Source of the DNA: Protopterus annectens
Taxonomy: Eukaryota > Chordata > Ceratodontiformes > Protopteridae
Assembly: GCF_019279795.1 (NCBI RefSeq)
Contig: NC_056744.1
Coordinates: 901,827,404-901,891,403, forward strand
Reading direction: 5' to 3'
Length of the DNA stretch: 64,000 nucleotides
Made by a program: the position numbers and the translations under genes. Numbering within the stretch: position 1 is the first letter of the stretch; every line of letters starts with the position of its first letter. The notes under the pieces were generated by a model, which made no database searches, was not told the DNA's origin, and saw only the letters and a list, made by a program, of their open reading frames with translations. This document shows positions 22,899-33,904 of this stretch, piece by piece.

Positions 22899-24212
22899 CA
22901 ATACATAACATTCATTCCAGGTAAGTTTTGAATATCATCAGTACAACATTGTTTCTTCAACTAACTCTGTCTCTCTCTCTCTCTCTCTCGCCCCTTCTTA
23001 TAACATCACCTAGAGAAACAGCAGAACCAAGAAGCTCATGGCTCCCTGCATCATAGAGATTGCCTCAGGCATAATTTTTTTTCTGAGGGTATCTAGTGTG
23101 ATGAGACATCAAAGTAAACACTTCTGTTGGAAGGTTACAGTGAGAACCAACTCTCAGATCACAGCGTCAGCTCCTACCTTAGTATGTATGTGTGTTAACT
23201 TTCAGCCGATGAAAGTCACTCATGACCCCAGTGAAGGTCAGTGCAGTGCTACCACATCTTAGGAAACTAAACGTTCAGGTACTGGAAAATGCATAAGTTA
23301 TTACATAGTCTTTCTGATATCCCTTGTAAGAAATAGAAGGGTCACGATGCAGCAACTACAGCTAGATTATTCAGATCCAGAGATGATTTTTTAAGAAAGG
23401 ATGTAATAGTAGCTGCTTTAAGTATTAATGAAAGTCATCTTTTCCAGGAATGTGCTATATGATTTGAAATCAGTTTGGATGACCCAGGGTCATATCCAAA
23501 GCAGGTGGGGGGGGAGAGAACCACAAATCACACTACTGTCCTTTTCATGGTCAGCAAAGAGAAACAGAGTCTGTTTAATTCCAAGCTGGATGCAAGCACT
23601 CAGGATCACCACTGTATCAATCAATTAGAAGAAATCTGGAGGGGGTCTTGATAAATCTGGTTAGTGTTATAGATCAAAACTTTAATCAGCATTCTTACAT
23701 TCAGAGGTAGAAAAAGCTGTCCAGTTCACTAAACAGTGTGGACTGCACTTCTGGTCACTGATATGAAGCACTGATCGAGCAAGGCTATTAAATCATTATT
23801 AGAAACATTGCAAAGAGCAAAGTGGGAGCAGCCCAGTTTGAAATGAATTAAGTTGGTGATACAGTGTAAAACTTGGCTCCACTGCTAAATGTGAGGTGGC
23901 CACATGAAGCTGGTAGATCAGATTCAAGACAGAGGGAGTCTACTTTGAAGACTGATGGATTGCAGAGATAACCACAAAATACATATTCTTCCAAAATCTG
24001 GAGAAACTCCTTAGTAAGTGCTATTTATTCATCTTTGACCTAACTATTGAAAGTTGCTCTGAAATTACAAGCTTAGGTGACCAACACTGAATATACAAGA
24101 TAAACCTAAATACCTTCTAGGAGAAAGTAAATAAAAGGGTGCCTATAAGTTATTCCTGTATCCACTAGACAACACAAAGCATTTAGCTAGTCCACTGGTA
24201 ATCTCTTCCATG

Positions 24213-24444
24213 TACTGCAGTGGTGGTGCTGCGGTTGTTGTTGCCTCATAGTTAGATGTTGCCCATTCGATTCTCAGTTAGAGCATCTTCTGTGTGGCGA
24301 GATGCGTGAATGGGCGTTCCTTCGTTGAAGGTTGTGCATTAGGCCTGGCAAGCCAGTACGTAAAAATCTACTACCAATCATTAGCGGACCAGAGTTCCGC
24401 TGTGGCGACCCCTAACCAGGAAAAGCCGAAAGAAAAGAGAAAAG
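24213..24444 (+). mobile_element. SINE present only in copy B
   Basis: A 232-bp insertion flanked by the perfect 19-bp duplication actggtaatctcttccatg at 24,194-24,212 and 24,445-24,463. Copy A has one intact target at 1,311-1,330 (with one difference), so A is the empty site. The head has tRNA-like promoter character (cattcgattctc resembles a B box). The tail gtggcgacccctaaccagg followed by aaaagccgaaag is the one shared with the V-type SINEs, but the V-like central block is absent. Confidence 0.92.
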
Positions 24445-24671
24445 ACTGGTAATCTCTTCCATGCCATACCCCGAGCAAACCCAGATGGCTCCTCCTCCAG
24501 CAGTGCTGTATACAGAACACGGGATAATAAAGAGAGATAGCGACTGTAATTACAGCGTATAGTTGGGGAGAACAAAATGTCATTTAAAACTCAAGGTCAG
24601 TATCATGTATCAAACCAGAGATTATTTCTGATGTTTGTTGGCAGACCAGACAACCATCAGAGCACTAGGTG

Positions 24672-25461
24672 AGGCCACTGAACTCTAGATTCAATGAGTA
24701 CTATAATGAGACAGTAGGCTCTGTATGCCACTGGACTCTAGGTTCGATGAGTACTATAATGAGACTGGAGGCTCTGTATACCACTGGACTCTAGGTTGAA
24801 TGAGTACTATAATGAGACATTAGGCTCTGTATGCCACTGGACTCTAGGTTCAATGAGTACTATAATGAGACTGGAGGCTCTGTATACCACTGGACTCTAG
24901 GTTGAATGAGTACTAGAGACAGGAGGCTCTGTATACCACTGAACTCTAGATTCAATGAGTACTATAATGAGACAGTAGACTCTGTATGCCACTGGACTCT
25001 AGGTTCAATGAGTACTATAATGACACTGGAGGCTCTGTATACCACTGGACTCTACGTTCAATGAGTACTATAATGAGACTGGAGGCTCTGTATACCACTG
25101 GATTCTAGATTGAATGAGTACTCTAATGAGACAGGAGGCTCTGTATGCCACTGGACTCTAGATTCAATGAGTACTATAATGAGACAGTAGGCTCTGTATA
25201 CCACTGGACTCTAGGTTCAATGAGTACTATAATGAGACTGGAGGCTCTGTATACCACTGGACTCTAGGTTGAATGAGTACTATAATGAGACAGTAGGCTC
25301 TGTATTCCACTGGATTCTAGGTTCAATAAGTACTATAATGAGACTGGAGGCTCTGTATGCCACTGGATTCTAGGTTGAATGAGTACTTTAATGAGATAGG
25401 AGGCTCTGTATACCACTGGACTCTAGGTTGAATGACTACTATAATGAGACAGGAGGCTCTG
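24672..25461. repeat. 53-bp minisatellite, copy B
   Basis: About 15 units of the same 53-bp repeat as in copy A, one with a small internal deletion (gagtactagagacagg near 24,905). Variant units with gacagtaggctctgtatgcc alternate with gactggaggctctgtatacc units, suggesting a two-unit higher-order pattern. Confidence 0.95.
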
Positions 25462-25812
25462 GGGTCTATATTATATTCTCGAAAGCCTACAATGTAGAAT
25501 CTGACATTGTCGACATGAGAATATCGAACACTCAGAATCTAGAGCATGTAAACAGAAATCTCCGTAAGGGAAGATTTCCATTTACTGCAATGTAGTGTGG
25601 TTTCGGAGTTGGTATATTTAAGTAGGGGGGTGTAGCCCCCCACATGGGTGGGGCAGGGGAGCTTGCCCCCCCTGCTTAAACCCATTAGGGTACTTTTTTC
25701 TTTTCTTTTTTTTTTTGCCTTTTTATAAGGTTGATGTTTGAAGACATCAACCATATGGTGTCGACCATATGTTGTTCGATGTTTTCAACCATTGAACTTA
25801 TTCTATAGACCC
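25462..25812. mobile_element. MITE in the minisatellite, copy B
   Basis: 351-bp counterpart of the copy A MITE, with the same flanking aggctctg (25,454-25,461 and 25,813-25,820). It retains a G/C-rich hairpin-like part (tgtagccccccacatggg and its surroundings near 25,630) that is shortened in copy A. One further minisatellite unit follows to about 25,875. Confidence 0.8.
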
Positions 25813-26574
25813 AGGCTCTGTATACCACTGGACTCTAGGTTCAATGAGTACTATAATGAGACAGGAGGATCTGTATACTTAAGACTGGAGGAGCGCCACA
25901 CTTAGATGTCTTCACCTCAAGGTGATCACAAGGCAGCCTAACTTTAATTAAATCCCCTTCTGAAGAGAGCTTTCATAGCCAGGAAATAAACACCGTTTCT
26001 TCTTTTCATTGTCAAATCTTAAGCCTTTTACTGACTTCAGCTTTCTTTATGCTAATTCATGTATGTCATACAATGGTGGCTGTGACACCATGAGTCAGAT
26101 TAAAATAGAATACTACTGGGCGGACATTACATGGCAATGTGACTAACTTATGATACATTAGAGACTGACACTGACAAGTGGGATTTCTATGTATAAGACT
26201 GTATCTATTAAATCATTGTTCACTTGCATCATACAATGTGGGAAGTCTAAATGCCCCACATGCCTTGATACTTAAATATCTTAAATCTAAGATTTTTGTA
26301 TCTGAAAAAATGAACTCAATGAGATGCTGCAATCTCAGTGTTTAAACAAACATTAACAAAAGACAAACAGTACATTTGTGATCACACATTAGGATGTTTA
26401 TCACAAATGCTTCTCAGCTGACTCTCACACTCATATTGCACACAATGTTTCCCTCTGTAATGCGTGACTGTTTACGTAAGAAAATAAAAAAAATAAAAAA
26501 AAGCTTACAGTGTATTTTTTTCACATGTATAAAATTGCATAACAAATATGCAAACTTCAATAAAACAACGTACA

Positions 26575-26576
<2 letters not shown>

Positions 26577-26646
<70 letters not shown>
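26577..26646. repeat. (CTTT)n microsatellite, copy B
   Basis: Pure tetranucleotide run. About 55 bp that precede the tract in copy A are missing here. Confidence 0.97.
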
Positions 26647-27579
26647 ATTTGTTGACCTGATTAATCCCACTTGTCTAGAAGTCTCTTTTCAAGCGATACC
26701 TGAGGAGATATTTATACTTTTAAGAGATATTTGGCCAGGACATTGGGGAAATTCCCCCTACTCTTTTCAGTAGGTGCTACGGGATCTTTTAGATCCACCA
26801 ATCCCTAACTCAAGCAGACAGGGCTTCCGTTTAACATCTCATCTAAAAGATAATAAGAGGCCAACATAAAGTGATAGAATGAATCAACAGAATGAATAAA
26901 TTAAAACAAAATAAAAACAAACACTGAAGCTTGTTTAAAATTTGTCTGTATTAACTAGTTACATAAACCAGGAGAGAATATACAGAAAAATCAAGAAAAA
27001 ATGCAACACGTGAAATTCTATATATATTATAGAAATCTGAAAACAAAGATAGACATTGCTAGATAACAGAACACATACATAATGTAAGTCCTGAATTAAG
27101 AAGTTTCTATAAACAAATGGATGGCAAGGCTAAATCTAGACCTCCATTGTTGAAAGTGGACTTATATGTGAAGTCCCAGTATGAACCATGACTGCAAGTA
27201 AGTGCCACCAGATTGGTTCAGAAATGCTTTCCCAAGGCATCAGATAGAGCAAATCAGGAATGGGAGAACATCTCCAGGACCCAAAGAGGAACCAAAGTTA
27301 TAAATAACAAATTGATAGTACAAAATTAAGGTGTTAATCAGCAATTTTTACAATGAGCTTAAATGTGGGTTCTGTTGCTAAAATACGTAAAGCCACTAAT
27401 AGGTATTCCATAGACCATCGTCTTGAGAAAGCATTAATATATGCTGAAGACTCAAGATGACATATTATTAATAATGGTTATGAGTTAACTTATAATTCAA
27501 AAGTTGCCATATGATACAAGGAAGCTACTTCATAAGATAACAATACACTGAGAGCTGAGCTAAGCCCCAGAGTGACACT

Positions 27580-27925
27580 TCTTCTTCTTTCAGCTTTTCC
27601 AGAATAGGGGTCGCCACAGTGGATCACCTGTCCACTCATGATTGGCAGTGGAGTTTTACGGTGTCAAGTTGTCAGCCTGACACCCAACCTTCCACAAAAG
27701 GCACACACACGCATGCACTCACACCTAGGGCCAATTTAGAGTGTCCAATCCACCTACAGCATGTCTTTTGGGATGTGGGAGGAAACTGGAGCACCTAGAG
27801 GAAACCCACGCGACCACAAGGAGGACATGCAGACTCCACACAGAGGGCACCCCAACTGAGGATCAAACCAGAGAACCGCTTGCTGTGAGGTGACAATGCT
27901 AACTGCTGCACCACCGTGGCCGCCC
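27580..27925 (-). mobile_element. V-type SINE, copy B
   Basis: Same insertion as 4,284-4,631. The target duplication aagccccagagtgacact is here perfect (27,562-27,579 and 27,926-27,943). Confidence 0.85.
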
Positions 27926-28094
27926 AAGCCCCAGAGTGACACTGAATATCATAAATGTTAAAACACTAAGCACACATAAAGTAATGCAATGTAATAATCA
28001 GGAAGAGGAAACAAAAAACACTCCAGTCCTTAACTTGACTCCACCTTATTCAGATAACTACCCACTCCCATGTTAAAATCTTAGAAGTCTAAAC

Positions 28095-28708
28095 CACTTT
28101 GGTCCTCTTCAGTGTGTCATAACCAGACATCATTGCACTAAACATGCCTTCTCCATCTTAGGCCCCAAACTCTGTGAAAACCTCTCTACGAATCTTAAAG
28201 GTCTCACCTCATAACCCTCATTCCATGCTCACCTTAAAAATAACCTCACGTTCATGTCAATTTGCAAATGCTTTCCCTTTGGACACATCACCTTATTTTC
28301 TACTCGTCTCTTCACCAGCCAGACACCCTTGTCTTCCTCGCATTATTTCCCAACATTAATATGTGACATTTCTTCCACATTGTATATATTGTATGCAGTT
28401 CACTTCTGTGTGCTCTTATCTTACTTCTCTATCTTTTATACATCTTTGTTTCACTCTCTTCCTCTTCTTCTACTTTCCTCCTTACTCTAAACATCACTTC
28501 CTACTGCCTCATATATTGTGCACTTTGTTGTTAATACTTTTATTGATTCATTGCTATCTTCAGACAACATTTTGTTTTTATTTATAATACTTCTTGTTAA
28601 CTTGCTTTTATACTGTCATTTTTATTTGTGTGGGTTGAGACTGAAATAGGTCCATTTAAACCAGTGCTCTATTGCAGTTACTAAACTGAATCAATCAATA
28701 AATACATA
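28095..28708 (+). mobile_element. L2/CR1-like LINE 3' relic, copy B
   Basis: Counterpart of 4,800-5,413 with very few differences. The frames at 28,174-28,587 are remnants or out-of-frame readings of this relic. Confidence 0.5.
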
Positions 28709-28714
28709 CATAAG

Positions 28715-29570
28715 CAGTCAGTATAAGAATCTAGCAGTTAGGACATAAGTTCTGGAGTCCCTTACTGTATCTATCATGCAAAGGCACTAATGAGCCATAA
28801 GATGTAATTGCAGTACTCAGAAACCCCTGCAGTTAAGCCAAGTTAAGCCAAAAATATCTTGAGAGCAGTTTGTTGAAGTCTGTGTGATATCATGATCCAT
28901 GATCAAAGCCACAATGATCAAAATGAGAATAAGTACTGATAAAGTAAAGGCAAGAATCTGTTATTGAAGTCCAAACTAATTACATTCAGGCATCTGCAAC
29001 AATAAAATAATATTAAAAGTAGAACTGGTCTAAATAATGGCATTCAGCTACCATCACAGTAATTCAGTCCACAAGAGATCACAAGCTAGCAAAACGTAGG
29101 TAAGTATGAACAGTAAGCATTGCTGTAATGTACTCAGTTTCCCCTTAGCAGTATGTTTTCTTTGATGACCCCAGCATTGGAGATTTTCCTATTATGTAAG
29201 TAAGGTGAGAACTACAACAGGAAGCAATTTGCCTACGTGGTATTCAGTGCGCCATTTAAATGTGTTCATGGATGGGCTTGGAGTAGACTATGTTAGCTGT
29301 ATTATGTATTGCAGCTGTACTTCATATTACACTAGCAGCTGTGGAAACTCCCTTTTGTCATCCCACAGTTGCATAATTTGAGATTTGGTAATGATTTAAC
29401 AAATGGTTCAGTTAAAGAAGTACAACTTTGTATGGTGGTTTCTGAATAATGGTCTTGTGCCACCTCCCATCTGTGTGTATCTGCATTGCTCTACTTGCTC
29501 TGTTCCCATGCCTTGATTCCCTTGTTGATTCCTTTATTACTGTTTTCATGCTTGGTTTAGCTTTCAAGAA
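28715..29570. other. Copy B, no recognised feature
   Basis: Matches 5,420-6,270 of copy A. Confidence 0.6.
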
Positions 29571-30004
29571 AAACATATAGATCACTAGGAATACCTGATC
29601 ATGTACCTGCACAGTGTGCATGTTTTAACATGTATTGCATGGTTTCTAGTTAAGACAAACTGATGCTACTTCTTTGGTTTCAAACCCACCACCTGCTAGC
29701 TCAGCTTTACAGAAATGGGCAAACTATTTCAGAAGGACCATGGTATGATTATTTGCTCAAATGAACATTTACATATTGTCTATTTCATGAAGATGCATGA
29801 ATGTACTTGAATATTTGTAACTGCATCAATTTAAATCTATAATATCTATATTTTACTATTGTTAAAGGGCCCAAAAATTAGCAATGGCCTTTGTATTTGG
29901 TGCCAAACAGGAAAGATGTAACACCAAACTGAGGTCAGTAACAGAATGTGTACAAATGGTATGCTCTACATACAGTATATTGAACTCTTTATGTACCTCT
30001 AGTA

Positions 30005-30016
30005 AGCACACACACA

Positions 30017-30081
<65 letters not shown>
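30005..30081. repeat. (CA)n microsatellite, copy B
   Basis: CA run with one CATACA interruption. Confidence 0.97.
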
Positions 30082-30083
<2 letters not shown>

Positions 30084-30454
30084 ACAAATGTAACAGCAAG
30101 CAGAAAAGTAACTGGTTTGGAAGAGATACCAACAAAAATAAAATTATTTAAATACCACTTAGTCAAAATGGCTAATGCTTCTGATCTGACTGACACATTT
30201 TCTCATTTATTTTGAAACTATTGAATACATCCCAAATTTCAAAGTGTTGATCTCCATTTGAAATTTTAACCAGGAAGAACTGGGTTTCTTGTTTGAAACA
30301 TATGTCTGTTTTTCTAAAAAGTGTAATGTCTGAAAGATACACTATGTATCTGTTAGAGATTTCCACATTTATATTTTAGATGTTTAAGTCTGCAAACTCA
30401 TTTTTAGAAGTGGAGTAACTTTTGCATGTAACATAGGTTTTATTAGTGAACTAT

Positions 30455-30536
30455 GTGCATAGCATAATTCAAGAATTGAACTTCATAACATAATTCAAAA
30501 AGTGAACTTCATAACATAATTCAAGGAGTGAACTTC
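30455..30536. repeat. ~26-bp repeat, three units, copy B
   Basis: Three units containing cataattcaa and gtgaacttcata, one more than in copy A. Confidence 0.75.
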
Positions 30537-30678
30537 ACATCCTCCACACTGCAAAGTTTCTTCTTGTTTTTTTTTTGTAACCAGTATAGGCTGCATACTG
30601 GGTTTTCTGAGACTTTGAGGGATACCACAAGTTTTTGTTTTTAACCTAAGTACCTATAGGCACTGTCATGACCATAAC

Positions 30679-31019
30679 ATAAAAAGACGTAGGACTGTTC
30701 ATAAAAAGTATGTTAAGCCTCAGATACTGATTCTGATGTTAAAAGTCACAACTCTACTTCAGCAGTTTATTCCAGTGTTCATAAATCATCCTTGTTTTAA
30801 TTAAGTAGTCACCAATTAAGGATAGAAGTATTCACATTAAACAAAGTGCATTTAATGGAATATATAAATAGCTTACAAGTAAAATTGCTAATGCTATACC
30901 AGAATAGACAGATGATTAAATGCTAAAAAAGTTTAAAGCAATCATGAAACTTCTTTTCAAACTTAAAGGTCTTACATCATAAATTACTTGCCAGATACCT
31001 ATATAAGGCATTATTTAGG
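30679..31019. other. Sequence right of copy B
   Basis: AT-rich, no counterpart in copy A, no recognised feature. Confidence 0.5.
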
Positions 31020-31395
31020 TTATTTTTTTATTTGATATAAGTGCTCGTAAATTCTGTTTTTTAGTGATCTATTAGTTTTTCCCACATAAAATGCAGGGAA
31101 AAGTGTACATTTGGCTAAGTACACCACATTTTTTGTGTTACAATTGCCACTCTTCAGATGAATAGTAGTTTTGCTAATATTTTCGAAAGTAATAGTCTCT
31201 TGTTCATATATAATTGAAAATTGATTGTAGCTACCATATCTCCTAGTGCCCTTATGTACACCATTATGATAAGAGAACTTATTTGCTATATTTGCTTCAA
31301 ACATATTTTTCTAATTCTTCCCTGTTTTATATAAAAATATTGGTGTATTACCTACGACATCATATAGCTCCCTATCACATTTCAAAATATTCCAT
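31020..31395 (-). pseudogene. PLE-2 linker and GIY-YIG N-terminal half (inverted)
   Basis: The open frame 31,020-31,304 (94 aa) starts in the linker and includes VVYLAKCTLFPAFYVGKTNR, the GIY-YIG core, and the LKNRIYEHL helix, so the nuclease core residues are intact. A frameshift near 31,310 separates it from the RT end. Confidence 0.8.
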
Positions 31396-31729
31396 TTGGA
31401 ATGGAATATAACTCAGAAGTATTAGAGGAAAAAGAAGTTAGGTGGCAGCTGTTATTGAACGCCACTAACTTTCCAGGCATCAATGCGATTTCTATCAAAC
31501 CCATATTACAAGTCAGAGCTTTAAAATATGATTAGTTAATTTTATATATATATTATTGTTAGTATTCATTATATGCAGTACTCTGTGTTGGGTTTAAATA
31601 TTTATTCTGTTATTATTGTTTTTAAGTACAGTTTTTTTTTTCTAATTAATGTTTGTTATACATGTGATGTTTTAAGACATTGTCATTGACTGATTTTAAG
31701 CATAAATGTAAGGCAATTTAGATTTTATT

Positions 31730-31780
31730 TAGATTCTGATAAAGCCCACAGGTAGTGGGTGAAAGCATTTAATCTATTAA
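31730..31780 (+). ncRNA. Hammerhead-like motif in the PLE-2 3' region
   Basis: tagatt (stem I) is followed by ctgataa (CUGAUGA position), gcccac-aggta-gtgggt (stem II, six pairs including one wobble), gaaa, gcat (stem III position), tt (UH) and aatcta pairing perfectly with tagatt. It is the best-paired of the four motifs in the window. The core has one change (CTGATAA). Confidence 0.55.
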
Positions 31781-31799
31781 ACATTTCACTGGAACCTGA

Positions 31800-32328
31800 G
31801 CAGCATTGTGGTTGAAGCTCTGTACATTGCCTTTGGAGTACTTACAGTGGTTTATTTCATGGTATTTATTTAAGTTGGCAGAAGAAAAATATTATCTGTC
31901 TAGTCTGTTAAGGTGATAGCACTATGGAAATGCCCCTATTCTGTGTTCACCATTTTCTGGTTATCCCATGTCCATCAAAATATTTTGTTGCTTTGCTCAG
32001 GATGCTCTAGGACTGACGCTTATTTCAGATGTCCATCTCAAAGTATAATAGTGCTTTTTGTGCATGTTGAACACTGTTCTCTTAGTCTTAAGCTCATGAA
32101 TTCCCTAACCCATCCCCCAATTACCTTAACTCATTACTTCTTTCATAATTTCTGTTAATGATTTTATTAAGCTAAGTGGCTCCCCTTTTCCTCCTTCCAA
32201 CTTCACAAAGGGAACAATCTTCCCTCACAGGATTCTCCTGCACAAGTTACTATCTTAGTGGCATCCTTCCATACCATTTGGAGTATCTTGATTTCTTTCT
32301 TTAAACAACCTTTAAAAATGGGTACAGT
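31800..32328. other. No recognised feature
   Basis: Pyrimidine-rich in part; no repeat or gene recognised. Confidence 0.5.
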
Positions 32329-32345
32329 AGTCTAAATGAGACTTT

Positions 32346-32685
32346 AAGGGTGGCCATGGTGATGCAGTGTTTAGCGTTTCTGCCTCACACCAAGAGGTTC
32401 TCCAGTTTGATCCTTGGCTGGGGTGCCTTCTGTGCAGAGTCTGCATGTCCTCCCTGTAGTTGCGTGGGTTTCCTCCAGGTGCTCTGGTTTCCTCCCACAT
32501 CCCAAAGACATGCTGTAGGTGGATTGGACAGTCTAAATTGGCCCTAGGCATGTGTGCATGTGTGTGCCTTCTGTGGAAGGTTGGGTGCTGGGCTGGCAAC
32601 TCAACACCGTAAAACTCCACTGCCAATCATGAGCAGACAGGTGATCCACTGTGGTGACCCCTAACCGGGAAAAGCTGGAAGAAGA
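32346..32685 (+). mobile_element. V-type tRNA-derived SINE
   Basis: 340 bp with a perfect 17-bp target duplication agtctaaatgagacttt (32,329-32,345 and 32,686-32,702). The tRNA-like head includes gtggccatggtgatgcagtg and a degraded B box near ccagtttgatcc. The central domain (tgcgtgggtttcctccagg, cctcccacatcccaaagaca) resembles the V-SINE/DANA core of fish. The tail has gtggtgacccctaaccggg and ends in GAA repeats. Pol III transcription and LINE-driven mobilisation are inferred from the family. The frames on both strands here are by-products. Confidence 0.9.
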
Positions 32686-33114
32686 AGTCTAAATGAGACT
32701 TTCCTGTTACAGACAGAACTCAAGAGTTCTACAGTCTCTCCTGAGACATCCTGACCCTAAGCAGGATGAAAACACAAGTTATATTTAGCCTTGACTTGAT
32801 AATGGCAACAGTTAGGTAACATTACAGGATAATATTTAATTAGAATTGAATGCAACTGCATTATTGCTAGACAGAGATTCTCCTTCTCATTTGGGTTTCA
32901 GCAGGACTCTGCTACTGTAAAATGGATTTCACCAACACAACAGGAATGTAGTGAAGCAGTGGTCCTAACAAAATAACTTAAAGGGCAAGCAGAATGTCTA
33001 CTCTTAAGCATAAAATGGGGAATCGTGCCAAATAGTATTTGTGGAATCACATTTTTTCATTTTTTTTTGAAAAATGGGATTACTGTGACAGTTTCTCTAC
33101 TCATATATGCAACT

Positions 33115-33116
33115 CA

Positions 33117-33188
<72 letters not shown>

Positions 33189-33232
33189 TACACACACACA
33201 CACACACTCACACATAAGCATACACATGCATG

Positions 33233-33308
<76 letters not shown>

Positions 33309-33316
33309 TGGACATG

Positions 33317-33395
<79 letters not shown>

Positions 33396-33446
33396 ATAAG
33401 CATACACATGCATGCTCACGCACATAGACACACATGCAGACACATA

Positions 33447-33486
<40 letters not shown>

Positions 33487-33666
33487 TGCTCACACATAAG
33501 CATACACATGCATGCTCACGCACACACACACACGCATGCTCACACATAAGCATACACATGCATGCTCATACACACACACACACACATGCATACACACACA
33601 CACACACACTCACACATAAGCATACACATGCATGCTCACGCACATACACACACATGCAGACACATA

Positions 33667-33724
<58 letters not shown>

Positions 33725-33754
33725 TGCTCACACATAAGCATACACATGCATGCT

Positions 33755-33853
<99 letters not shown>

Positions 33854-33895
33854 ACACTCAGACACACACATATGCATGCTTGCACACTCATACAT
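33115..33895. repeat. Compound CA-rich array with higher-order units
   Basis: About 780 bp of CA repeats interrupted by a recurring block, cacataagcatacacatgca followed by tgctca. The block occurs six times (near 33,209, 33,390, 33,491, 33,541, 33,610 and 33,730). A second block, acacatgcagacacatacaa, appears twice. Blocks plus CA runs were thus copied as larger units. All Thr-His and Cys-Val frames here are artefacts. Alternating purine-pyrimidine makes Z-DNA formation possible. Confidence 0.95.
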
Positions 33896-33904
33896 CCACA
33901 AAAC

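Larger units (their letters stand above)
22899..30678. repeat. Duplicated block, copy B
   Basis: Second copy of the block at 1-7,523, direct orientation. Compared with A it has an extra SINE (24,213-24,444), about four more minisatellite units, a 36-bp longer MITE, a longer (CTTT)n tract, fewer 34-bp repeat units and one more 26-bp unit. Homology stops at 30,678, after catgaccataac. Confidence 0.95.
31020..31790 (+). mobile_element. Penelope-like element PLE-2 with 5' inversion
   Basis: The left part (31,020-31,395) reads on minus: TPIFLYKTGR of the RT-linker boundary, then SGNCNTKNVVYLAKC, FYVGKTNRSLKNRIYEH of GIY-YIG. The right part (from about 31,395) reads on plus: EVRWQLLLNATNFPGINAI, IKPIL and then the 3' region. 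The pieces are consecutive parts of one element, the upstream piece being flipped. It is truncated in the RT and dead. Confidence 0.85.
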
